Shown here piece after piece: positions 1-5,247 of a DNA stretch of 6,112 nucleotides. Within the stretch, counting starts at the first letter, position 1, and the number at the start of each line of letters is the position of its first letter. Under the pieces are notes generated by a model. The model saw only the letters and a list, made by a program, of their open reading frames with translations. It did not search any database and was not told the DNA's origin. The position numbers and the translations under genes were made by a program. Origin of the DNA: Flavobacteriaceae bacterium (GTDB lineage Bacteria; Bacteroidota; Bacteroidia; Flavobacteriales; Flavobacteriaceae); assembly GCA_026992695.1 (NCBI GenBank), contig JALWYP010000250.1, positions 1 through 6,112 of the forward strand, read 5' to 3'.

Positions 1-1
1 C

Positions 2-382
2 CTGCAAGCTCGTATTTCTAACTTCATTAATAACGCAAAAATGACTTCAAATACTGTTCAGTTTTCATTTACAATAAATCCGGAAGTAAATAAAAATCGT
101 ATTTTTACATCGTTAGAAGGAATGAATATCTACCGAATTATTCAAGAAGCGGTTAATAATGCCATCAAATATGCAGACGCTTCAAATATTTCGATTCGAG
201 TTTATAAAAAAAATGATAAGTTGCAAATCGCCATATCAGATAACGGAAAAGGATTTGATATGTCAAGTGTTGAAATGGGTAACGGACTCCATAATATGAA
301 GAAAAGAGCAAGAGATTGTAATGCAAAATTAGAGATTAATTCAGAAATAAAAAAAGGAACAACTATAACCATTAAATTTTAA
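2..382 (+). CDS. Sensor histidine kinase, C-terminal ATPase fragment (5' end outside window)
   Basis: This is the last 126 codons of a gene whose reading frame is open to the left edge, so the ATG at 41 is internal and not the start. The visible part is a GHKL ATPase domain of the HisKA_3 (NarX/DegS/LiaS-like) kinases. The N box lies around fragment residues 44-58 (IIQEAVNNAIKYA), with the Mg/ATP-binding Glu and Asn. The G1 box is DNGKGFD (80-86), and a G2-like GNGLHNMKKRA follows (93-103). The short ending right after the last beta strand is usual for the family. The phospho-acceptor His and any sensor or membrane segments lie outside the window. The inferred role is to autophosphorylate and pass phosphate to the NarL-type regulator at 1152-1799. 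The next gene starts 5 bases after the stop, so the two are almost certainly cotranscribed. Confidence 0.93.
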   Translation: MQARISNFINNAKMTSNTVQFSFTINPEVNKNRIFTSLEGMNIYRIIQEAVNNAIKYADASNISIRVYKKNDKLQIAISDNGKGFDMSSVEMGNGLHNMKKRARDCNAKLEINSEIKKGTTITIKF

Positions 383-387
383 TAATT

Positions 388-1083
388 ATGAAACAATTTA
401 TCACATTTTTAAGCATTGCATTATTTATTTCATGCTCCAATTATGGCGAAAAATTAACCTTCGACGGTACCGATGTATTTTATAAAGAAGGAGCAACCAA
501 AGAGCAAGCACAAAAATTAGGAGAATACCTTAATAAAAGTGGTTTTACAGACGGAAACGAAAAATCTGTACAGCTTGTAAAAAACAAAGAAACCGGTAAC
601 CTAACCTTTAGAATGGTTGTGGCAAACGATTTTAAACAAGGAAAAGATATGGTTTTTAAAACCTTTGCCAAACAACTTTCAAAAAATGTATTTAACGGAG
701 AGCCATTAGATTTTGAGATTTGCGATAATACGTTTAAAACGGTAAAAACATTCAAATTTGAAAAACAAGATGAATTGGTTGAAAAGGATGGTGCATCCGT
801 GTTTTATACAAAAAACGTAACTAAAGAAGATGCTCAAAGCTTGGCTAATTACTTAAAAACAAGCGGCTTTACAGATGGAACTCCTAAAACCATTCAGCTA
901 GACAAAAAAGACGGAAATTACCTTTTTAGAATGGTAGTTAAAGAAGGAATAGAAAAAGATGATAAAAATGTAAATATGCTTAAACAGTTCGGCGATATGA
1001 TATCTAAAAATGCCTTTAATGGTAAGCCAGTTGTTGTGCATTTGTGTAACGATGAGCTGGAAACACTACGTATAGCTAAATAG
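388..1083 (+). CDS. Putative lipoprotein with two tandem copies of an unrecognised ~100-residue domain
   Basis: The protein has 231 residues and I do not recognise its family. The N-terminus is a short hydrophobic signal ending FISC (Cys16), a lax Bacteroidota-style lipobox, so lipidation at Cys16 is likely but not certain. The mature part is an internal duplication. Copy 1 spans about residues 27-124 and copy 2 about 135-229, offset by 108 residues. Matching landmarks are VFY (30/138), SGFTDG (51/159), FRMVV (74/180), SKN-x-FNG (98/206) and a single Cys near the end of each copy (112/220). Each copy begins with a segment like V-F-Y-x4-T/V-K-E-x-A-Q-x-L. The gene starts 5 bases after the kinase stop and lies between kinase and response regulator, so it may be a periplasmic accessory of that system or simply a co-expressed envelope protein. 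Function is unknown. There is no Shine-Dalgarno; the only supported start is the ATG next to the signal peptide. Confidence 0.88.
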   Translation: MKQFITFLSIALFISCSNYGEKLTFDGTDVFYKEGATKEQAQKLGEYLNKSGFTDGNEKSVQLVKNKETGNLTFRMVVANDFKQGKDMVFKTFAKQLSKNVFNGEPLDFEICDNTFKTVKTFKFEKQDELVEKDGASVFYTKNVTKEDAQSLANYLKTSGFTDGTPKTIQLDKKDGNYLFRMVVKEGIEKDDKNVNMLKQFGDMISKNAFNGKPVVVHLCNDELETLRIAK

Positions 1084-1118
1084 GGCAAATGCCTTATAGC
1101 ATCTGCTTTGTTTTGTTG

Positions 1119-1126
1119 TATATTTG
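1119..1126 (+). promoter_or_regulatory. Possible -7 element (TATATTTG) upstream of the response regulator
   Basis: TATATTTG matches the Bacteroidota housekeeping -7 consensus TAnnTTTG at every fixed position and lies 25 bases before the regulator's ATG. No convincing TTG -33 element is seen 17-23 bases upstream. Transcription could therefore start here as well as reading through from the kinase and lipoprotein. The region is AT-rich, so a chance match is possible. Confidence 0.42.
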
Positions 1127-1151
1127 ATATATGTAACCAACCCACTTTACT

Positions 1152-1799
1152 ATGATTCGTATTGCTATCGTTGATGATAACAGTTTTTTAATTTCGGCAA
1201 TTAAAGAAAAACTTTCTTTTTTTGATGATGTACGAGTTAAACATACAGCACTAAACGGAAGCGAATTACTAACAAAGTTAGAAGATGACCATAATTTAGA
1301 TGTTATTTTAATGGATATTGAAATGCCGGTACTTAACGGTATTGAAACCACCCAAATGGTAAAACAAAAATATCCACAATTAAAAATCATTATGCTCACG
1401 GCTTTTGATAATGATGAAAATATTTTTAATGCCATAAAAGCAGGAGCAGATGGTTATTTACTAAAGGAAATTAATCCGGAAGAATTGTACAACGGCTTAA
1501 CCGAAACATTAAACGGAGGAGCCGCTATGAATCCTTCAATTGCGTTAAAAACATTAAAACTTCTTAGAAATCCTATAAATGTTACCAATAAGAAAGACAA
1601 AGAAGATATTTCGCTGTCAAAAAGAGAAGTAGAAGTACTGGAGCAACTTAGTAAAGGGTTAAGTTATACCGTGATAGCCGATAATCTGTTTCTGTCACCC
1701 AGTACCGTTCGTAAACATATCGAAAATATTTACAAAAAATTGCAAGTACACAGCAAAATTGAAGCCGTACAAAAAGCTAAAAATTATAATATTATCTAG
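1152..1799 (+). CDS. NarL/LuxR-family response regulator transcription factor
   Basis: The protein has 215 residues, a normal length for the family. The N-terminal receiver domain (about 1-120) has the acidic pair D8/D9, phospho-acceptor D55 in LMDIEMP, switch T83 in MLTAF and the conserved Lys K105 in YLLKE. All catalytic positions are intact. After a linker, a LuxR-type helix-turn-helix follows (about 154-212), with LSKREVEVL, the recognition-helix segment SPSTVRKHIENIYKKL (182-197) and the usual closing pattern. It should be a DNA-binding regulator phosphorylated by the kinase whose end lies at 2-382. The lipoprotein gene sits between them, with a 68-base gap before this ATG. Targets are not visible. 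The start is the only Met that gives the complete first receiver strand (IRIAIVDD). Confidence 0.96.
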   Translation: MIRIAIVDDNSFLISAIKEKLSFFDDVRVKHTALNGSELLTKLEDDHNLDVILMDIEMPVLNGIETTQMVKQKYPQLKIIMLTAFDNDENIFNAIKAGADGYLLKEINPEELYNGLTETLNGGAAMNPSIALKTLKLLRNPINVTNKKDKEDISLSKREVEVLEQLSKGLSYTVIADNLFLSPSTVRKHIENIYKKLQVHSKIEAVQKAKNYNII

Positions 1800-1806
1800 C
1801 TCGTTT

Positions 1807-1853
1807 TCAAATCGCTTAAATTTGTATATTTGCATACCACATAAGCGGTTTGA
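1807..1853. repeat. 12-bp inverted repeat flanking the DUF202 promoter
   Basis: Left arm TCAAATCGCTTA (1807-1818) and right arm TAAGCGGTTTGA (1842-1853) pair over 12 positions with one G-T pair, separated by 23 bases. The -7 element at 1825-1832 lies in the spacer and the next ATG is at 1857. This could be a dyad operator, or an RNA stem formed only in transcripts reading through from the regulator. There is no U-tract after the right arm, so it does not look like an intrinsic terminator. Confidence 0.6.
1825..1832 (+). promoter_or_regulatory. Predicted -7 promoter element (TATATTTG) for the DUF202-MORN unit
   Basis: TATATTTG is a full match to TAnnTTTG, 24 bases before the DUF202 ATG, which implies a short leader of roughly 15-20 bases. 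A clear -33 TTG is missing. The best candidate region is the GTTTTC around 1803-1808, which overlaps the left arm of the inverted repeat. Confidence 0.55.
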
Positions 1854-1856
1854 TTT

Positions 1857-2132
1857 ATGAATAATCCCAATTTAAAATTAGGCGACAATCTGGCAATTGT
1901 TCGTACGAGACTAGCAAACGAACGTACTTTTTTAGCCTTTTTTAGATCCAGCGTATTTTTTTTAGGCACAGGAATCTCCATTCTAAAAATAAATCTTTTT
2001 AAAGATGTACTTTTTCTCGGCTGGGCATTTATTATATTAGCTCCCATTATGTTTGTAATAGGTTTATACCGAATGTTTTTTGTAAAGAAAAATATTAAAT
2101 CTATTATTGAGTACGCAACAAAACAAAACTAA
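1857..2132 (+). CDS. DUF202 family small inner-membrane protein
   Basis: The protein has 91 residues. The hallmark of DUF202 (the YidH family, also found at the C-terminus of eukaryotic VTC proteins) is seen at residues 16-32: RTRLANERTFLAFFRSS. It runs into a first hydrophobic segment (about 32-48), and a second follows at about 51-76. A basic tail (KKNIKSIIEYATKQN) closes the protein. Two membrane segments fit; family members often have two or three. The molecular function of bacterial DUF202 proteins is not established. It sits 57 bases after the response regulator behind its own promoter-like element, and the MORN-repeat gene follows after 19 bases, suggesting one transcript. The ATG at 1857 gives a normal soluble N-terminal lead, and no upstream alternative looks better. 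Confidence 0.9.
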   Translation: MNNPNLKLGDNLAIVRTRLANERTFLAFFRSSVFFLGTGISILKINLFKDVLFLGWAFIILAPIMFVIGLYRMFFVKKNIKSIIEYATKQN

Positions 2133-2151
2133 TTTTTACCCTACTATTTTT

Positions 2152-2769
2152 ATGAAACACGTATTTTTATTTACACTATTTTTAAGCATTGGTTTTAATA
2201 GCATTGCACAATGTACCGGCGATTGTAAAAACGGTAAAGGAACCTACAAATGGAGCGATGGCGAACGATATGAAGGAACATTTAAAAACGGAAAATTTAA
2301 TGGGGAAGGAACTTATTATTACAAAGATGGAGCAAAGTTTATTGGGACTTACCTAAACGGAAAAAAACACGGAGAAGGTGTATATATTAATGCAAGAGGA
2401 AAACGTTTTGAAGGTACTTGGGAAAACGGAAACAGAGTTGAAAAAACCAATAGTATTTACAAAGAGTGGCTTGTTGGAAAATGGGAAGGAAAAGGCTATC
2501 AGCAAGGACATAAAACGTGGCATGTAGTTCTTAATTATTCAAAAGATAACATCACAATAAGTTATCCCGATTTTCCTTGTAGCGGAAAGTGGGAGTTTGA
2601 CCAAGAAAACTCAAAACAAATATTCTTCAACGAAATTATTGAAAAAGGAAAATCCAATTGCAAACCACCAACACGTATTGTAGTACAAAAATCGTATGAT
2701 AAAATTTTGGGTGTTTATTTCTTTCAAGGAAAAAAACAAATAGCTTCGGCAAACTTGGTTAAACAGTAG
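2152..2769 (+). CDS. Exported MORN-repeat protein with C-terminal beta-rich domain
   Basis: The protein has 205 residues from the ATG at 2152. An in-frame TTG at 2107 would place 15 polar residues ahead of the signal peptide and overlap the DUF202 gene, so it is not used here. Residues 1-20 (ending NSIAQ) are a signal peptide with probable signal peptidase I cleavage; Gln before Cys21 argues against a lipobox. About three MORN repeats span residues 26-93, with the pattern Y/F-x-G-T-(4)-G-(3)-G-x-G seen at 40-53, 63-76 and 86-93. The rest (about 103-205) is a separate domain starting WLVGKWEGKGY. It has SYPDFPCSGKWEF (137-149) and a second Cys at 170, a probable disulfide in a lipocalin-like beta fold; I infer this from the pattern only. 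MORN repeats are usually surface or structural modules. A periplasmic or surface role is likely, but the substrate is unknown. Confidence 0.88.
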   Translation: MKHVFLFTLFLSIGFNSIAQCTGDCKNGKGTYKWSDGERYEGTFKNGKFNGEGTYYYKDGAKFIGTYLNGKKHGEGVYINARGKRFEGTWENGNRVEKTNSIYKEWLVGKWEGKGYQQGHKTWHVVLNYSKDNITISYPDFPCSGKWEFDQENSKQIFFNEIIEKGKSNCKPPTRIVVQKSYDKILGVYFFQGKKQIASANLVKQ

Positions 2770-2904
2770 CGTTTGTTAATCATTATAGTCGAAAAGTGAA
2801 TATGCTGAAAGTAGAATAATAGTAACTCTAAACTACCAACTGTTGGCATACTGACTCGCTTACTGACGATTTTTTCGATTGATGATTTAGTTGTTGAGTA
2901 AAAA

Positions 2905-3142
2905 ACTGCCAACTGAAGACTTCATACTGCCAACTGAAGACTTCATACTGCCAACTGAAGACTTCATACTGCCAACTGAATACTGCCAACTGAATACTGC
3001 CAACTGAATACTGCCAACTGAATACTACCAACTGAAGACTACCAACTGAAGACTTCATACTGCCAACTGAATACTGCCAACTGAATACTGCCAACTGAAT
3101 ACTACCAACTGAAGACTACCAACTGAAGACTGCCCACTTGTG
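2905..3142. repeat. Tandem array of 34 heptamers, all beginning with ACT
   Basis: The whole 238 bases divide without a gap into 34 units of 7, each starting ACT: ACTGCCA, ACTACCA, ACTGAAT, ACTGAAG, ACTTCAT and a degenerate closing pair. They combine into 14-base units (ACTGCCAACTGAAT or ACTACCAACTGAAG) and into 21-base units with an extra ACTTCAT. The order is three 21-mers, five 14-mers, one 21-mer, then six 14-mers, the last degenerate. Positions 2980-3054 are identical to 3057-3131 (75 bases, shifted by 77, or 11 heptamers), which points to segmental slippage or unequal recombination. Looser ACT-led motifs occur at 2825-2866. There are no unique spacers, so it is not a CRISPR array. Function is unknown. 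Confidence 0.95.
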
Positions 3143-3175
3143 ATTAATGATTGGGAACTTAGAGTTTTTCTTTAA

Positions 3176-3203
3176 CCAGAAACTAGAAACCAGAAACCAG
3201 ACT
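3176..3203. repeat. Short second heptamer array (CCAGAAA x4)
   Basis: Four consecutive 7-base units are seen: CCAGAAA, CTAGAAA, CCAGAAA and CCAGACT. They have the same period as the main array 33 bases to the left but an unrelated sequence. The array ends two bases before the hairpin at 3206-3220. Confidence 0.75.
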
Positions 3204-3205
3204 TG

Positions 3206-3220
3206 CCTACCGCAGGTAGG
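3206..3220. repeat. Perfect 6-bp hairpin with 3-base loop
   Basis: CCTACC GCA GGTAGG is a GC-rich island in AT-rich sequence, 25 bases past the metK stop on the metK transcript. It has no following U-tract in either direction, so it is at best a 3'-end-stabilising stem or a weak bidirectional transcription end. It could also be a small dispersed palindromic repeat. Confidence 0.6.
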
Positions 3221-3245
3221 AACCAAAAACCACCAACTCACAAAA

Positions 3246-4499
3246 CTACAACCCAAAAGCCTCTTTCACTTTATCTACATAATCTAATTTTTCCCAAGTA
3301 AATGTTTCTACTTCTTTGGTAACGGTTACACCATCGGGAGAAGTAAAGGTTACGGTTTTCTTTTCGGGAGTTCTACCCATATGACCATACGAAGCAGTTT
3401 CTTGATAGATTGGGTTTCGCAATTTTAAACGTTGTTCAATAAAGTACGGACGCATATCAAACAATTGTTCTATTTTTTTTCCTATCTCGCTGTCGGTTAA
3501 ATTTACTTTTGCTGTTCCAAAGGTGTTAACATTAATACTGGTTGGTTTGGCTACACCAATGGCGTAACTTACTTGTACCAATACTTCTTTGCATACTCCG
3601 GCAGCTACCATGTTTTTGGCAATATGACGTGTGGCATACGCCCCCGATCGATCTACCTTACTTGGATCTTTACCGCTAAAGGCACCTCCACCGTGCGCTC
3701 CTTTTCCTCCGTAAGTATCCACAATTATTTTTCTTCCGGTTAGTCCGGTATCGCCATGCGGACCTCCAATTACAAATTTTCCGGTTGGGTTAATGTGATA
3801 TTTAATTTCTTCATTAAAAAGCTGTTTAATATGCGGATTTACTTTGCTAATTACCCTAGGCATTAAAATGGTTGTTAAGTCATGTTCAATCTTTTTTAGC
3901 ATGGCTTCCTCTTCATCAAAATCGTCATGTTGTGTAGAAATCACAATGGTGTCGATTCGTTGTGGGATGTTATCATCGCTATATTCTATAGTTACTTGAC
4001 TTTTTGCATCGGGACGCAAATAGGTAATTTCTTTATTTTCTTTTCGTATTTCGGCTAATTCTTTTAAAATTAGATGACTTAAATCCAATGCCAAAGGCAT
4101 ATAATTTTCGGTTTCGTCGGTAGCATAGCCAAACATCATCCCTTGGTCTCCGGCACCTTGATTTTCTTTATCTTCTCGTTCTACACCTTGATTAATATCG
4201 GGAGATTGTTCGTGAATGGAAGAAAACACCCCACACGAATTTCCGTCAAACATATAAGCTCCTTTGGTGTAACCTATTTTATTAATCACAGATCTGGCAA
4301 TTTGTTGTACATCTAGATAGGTATTAGACTTTACTTCTCCGGCTAAGATTACTTGTCCGGTAGTAACTAAGGTTTCACAAGCTACTTTAGAGTCGGGATC
4401 AAAGGCTAAAAAGTGATCTATTAATGCATCGCTAATTTGGTCTGCAACCTTGTCTGGATGTCCTTCAGATACGCTTTCTGAGGTAAATAAATATGCCAT
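3246..4499 (-). CDS. metK: S-adenosylmethionine synthetase (methionine adenosyltransferase)
   Basis: This cytosolic enzyme makes S-adenosylmethionine from methionine and ATP, releasing phosphate and pyrophosphate. The protein has 417 residues, longer than the ~384 of E. coli MetK but, as I recall, usual for Bacteroidota because of inserted surface loops. The N-terminus [21 protein letters not shown] (5-25) has the ATP-binding His14 and Asp16. Signature 1, [12 protein letters not shown], is at 115-126. [21 protein letters not shown] (245-265) precedes signature 2, [15 protein letters not shown] (270-284), which carries the phosphate-contacting Lys residues and Asp. All key motifs are intact. 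There is no Shine-Dalgarno; the start is set by the universally conserved N-terminus. Upstream lie a TAnnTTTG promoter and a SAM-II riboswitch, so product feedback is expected. The gene stands alone and converges on the MORN gene. Confidence 0.99.
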   Translation of the reverse strand: MAYLFTSESVSEGHPDKVADQISDALIDHFLAFDPDSKVACETLVTTGQVILAGEVKSNTYLDVQQIARSVINKIGYTKGAYMFDGNSCGVFSSIHEQSPDINQGVEREDKENQGAGDQGMMFGYATDETENYMPLALDLSHLILKELAEIRKENKEITYLRPDAKSQVTIEYSDDNIPQRIDTIVISTQHDDFDEEEAMLKKIEHDLTTILMPRVISKVNPHIKQLFNEEIKYHINPTGKFVIGGPHGDTGLTGRKIIVDTYGGKGAHGGGAFSGKDPSKVDRSGAYATRHIAKNMVAAGVCKEVLVQVSYAIGVAKPTSINVNTFGTAKVNLTDSEIGKKIEQLFDMRPYFIEQRLKLRNPIYQETASYGHMGRTPEKKTVTFTSPDGVTVTKEVETFTWEKLDYVDKVKEAFGL

Positions 4500-4535
4500 A
4501 GTTTAAATAAATTATAGTGTTAATTGTTGCAAGTT

Positions 4536-4562
4536 GCTAAGGGAAGTAATACTGCCTTTAGC
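4536..4562 (-). promoter_or_regulatory. Possible expression-platform hairpin competing with the SAM-II pseudoknot
   Basis: On the metK strand, GCTAAAGG (4562-4555), the 3' pseudoknot strand of the aptamer, can pair with CCCTTAGC (4543-4536) at 7 of 8 positions around an 11-base loop. The two structures are mutually exclusive. No U-tract follows, so this would not be a terminator. A further TTGCAA (4532-4527) repeats the self-complementary TTGCAA inside the aptamer (4582-4577). This is inferred by eye, with no energy calculation. Confidence 0.4.
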
Positions 4563-4602
4563 ATTTTTTTAGGAGGTTGCAATCAGTCAAATCTTTCCTC
4601 CA
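4552..4602 (-). ncRNA. SAM-II riboswitch in the metK leader
   Basis: On the minus strand, stem P1 is formed by GGAGG (4601-4597) and CCTCC (4576-4572). It encloses the conserved SAM-II loop GATTTGACTGATTGCAA and is followed by an A-rich link and the pseudoknot strand ATGCTAAAGG (4564-4555). This is the known SAM-II arrangement: 5' stem, GATTTNAC...GATTGCAA, 3' stem, A-rich link, GCTAAA. SAM-II aptamers bind S-adenosylmethionine and turn off methionine/SAM genes; they were described in alphaproteobacteria and also occur in Bacteroidota. The position ahead of metK fits exactly. About 55 bases separate it from the ATG at 4499, and no Shine-Dalgarno is visible, so the off-switch mechanism is not obvious. 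Consensus recognition is from memory; no covariance search was run. Confidence 0.9.
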
Positions 4603-4613
4603 AATTTATTTTA

Positions 4614-4621
4614 CAAAGGTA
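4614..4621 (-). promoter_or_regulatory. Predicted metK promoter -7 element (TACCTTTG)
   Basis: On the minus strand TACCTTTG matches TAnnTTTG fully. It lies 12 bases upstream of the first P1 base of the riboswitch, so a start 5-10 bases downstream would place the aptamer at the very 5' end of the transcript. The -33 position is T-rich without a clean TTG. The perfect palindrome AAACCGGTTT (4642-4651) lies about 20 bases upstream. Confidence 0.68.
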
Positions 4622-4649
4622 CAAATTAAACCTAAAAATGAAAACCGGT

Positions 4650-5180
4650 TTATTGTTTATTTAAAATTGCTTTTTGCACTACCGAAATAGGATACGAATA
4701 TACTTTTGGTATCGAATCATTTTGACCTCCGGATTCTTTTCGTTGAAGCGTTTGAGTAACCACGATTTCAAAAAGTAAATGTTCTTTTTCAAAAGTAATA
4801 AATGTGGTGAGTAAATTATCCATCACTTCAAAAAGAAAATACATTTTATTTTCAACTAGTTTACAGTCTAAAACAATCCCGTTATTTTCATCAAGTGTGT
4901 AGTCGCCGGTTTTATTATTTACAGTTTTTAAGGTGTACGGACGTTCTTGCCTGTTATCCTTTTTGCCATAAACAAGCGTATAATTGTAAATGCCAATGCT
5001 GTCGGTGGTGGTAAGATGCAATTCCATTGGGATTTTCTGTTGTCCCTTGTTTGAATAAATAGTGAGTTCTCCCGTATAAACACCTAAGTATTTTTTTGGA
5101 AAACCGGTAGTTTCCGCTTCTTGCCCTTGGATAAAAGTTAGTGGTAAGAGAAAAACAATACTGAGAACAAACAATTTCAT
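4650..5180 (-). CDS. Exported protein of unknown function (flavobacterial hypothetical)
   Basis: The protein has 176 residues from the ATG at 5180. Nine codons upstream another ATG (5207) would add MLLFFKIAP, but the signal peptide reads best from MKLFVLSIVFLLPLTFIQGQ (1-20), with cleavage after Gly19 or Gln20, so the inner Met is chosen. The mature ~155 residues alternate hydrophobic and polar stretches (LGVYTGELTIYS, PMELHLTTTDSIGIYNYTL, MYFLFEVMDNLLTTFITFE), suggesting an all-beta, lipocalin-like fold. It has one Cys and no membrane segment or lipobox. I recognise no named domain. It is divergent from the acyloxyacyl hydrolase gene with only 67 bases between the starts, and metK follows downstream after 150 bases with its own promoter. 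Probably periplasmic; role unknown. Confidence 0.85.
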   Translation of the reverse strand: MKLFVLSIVFLLPLTFIQGQEAETTGFPKKYLGVYTGELTIYSNKGQQKIPMELHLTTTDSIGIYNYTLVYGKKDNRQERPYTLKTVNNKTGDYTLDENNGIVLDCKLVENKMYFLFEVMDNLLTTFITFEKEHLLFEIVVTQTLQRKESGGQNDSIPKVYSYPISVVQKAILNKQ

Positions 5181-5211
5181 TGGTGCTATTTTAAAGAATA
5201 ATAGCATAAAA

Positions 5212-5226
5212 ATACTAAAATAGTAT
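5212..5226. repeat. Inverted repeat ATACTA-AAA-TAGTAT in the divergent promoter region
   Basis: Perfect 6-bp arms separated by 3 bases lie in the 67-base gap between the two divergent starts. The right arm overlaps the -7-like element of the rightward gene. This could be an operator, but in sequence this AT-rich a chance occurrence is quite possible. Confidence 0.4.
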
Positions 5227-5231
5227 CTTTA
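5224..5231 (+). promoter_or_regulatory. Weak -7-like element (TATCTTTA) for the acyloxyacyl hydrolase
   Basis: It matches TAnnTTTG except for the last base and lies 16 bases before the ATG at 5248. No -33 TTG is seen at the usual spacing. It is a candidate only. Confidence 0.3.
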
Positions 5232-5247
5232 CACACCCAAAAATAGC

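Larger units (their letters stand above)
2770..3245. other. Convergent intergenic region without a gene, rich in short repeats
   Basis: These 476 bases lie between the stops of the MORN gene (+) and metK (-). Reading left to right: about 50 bases of plain AT-rich sequence; imperfect ACT-led motifs and the palindrome CCAACTGTTGG at 2836-2846; the main heptamer array (2905-3142); a short second heptamer array (3176-3203); a hairpin (3206-3220); and A/C-rich sequence up to the metK stop. Reading frames on the minus strand here consist of translated repeat and show no protein-like features. I see no clear intrinsic terminator with a U-tract for either gene. Confidence 0.85.

Noticed and set aside
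41..43. ATG at 41 as the start of a small ATPase-only protein
   Set aside because: The frame stays open to position 2 and the upstream residues (LQARISNFINNAK) fit a kinase, so the gene is cut by the window edge.
1086..1118. Terminator between lipoprotein and response regulator (CAAATGC / GCATCTG stem followed by CTTTGTTTTG)
   Set aside because: The 7-bp stem has a mismatch, is weak, and the T-rich tail is interrupted by G; it is not convincing as an intrinsic terminator.
1796..2047. Minus-strand 83-residue reading frame opposite DUF202
   Set aside because: It is the antisense shadow of a gene with clear family motifs; the same holds for minus-strand frames at 480-755, 918-1145 and 1094-1435.
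2107..2151. TTG start that would extend the MORN protein by 15 residues
   Set aside because: The extension would bury the signal peptide behind polar residues and overlap the DUF202 coding region; the ATG at 2152 starts a textbook signal peptide.
2724..2912. Minus-strand 62-residue reading frame
   Set aside because: It overlaps the end of the MORN gene, has no recognisable motif and runs into the repeat region; it reads as chance.
2828..3094. Minus-strand 88-residue reading frame with a repeating SWQYEV-like peptide
   Set aside because: It is the translation of the heptamer array: 21 bases equal 7 codons, so the peptide repeat simply mirrors the DNA repeat. It has no signal, domain or promoter.
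2905..3142. CRISPR array
   Set aside because: Units are 14 and 21 bases, contiguous, with no unique spacers of 25-40 bases and no cas genes nearby.
5181..5207. Upstream ATG at 5207 for the exported protein
   Set aside because: It adds nine residues before an already complete signal peptide and lies in the divergent promoter region; it remains possible but less likely.
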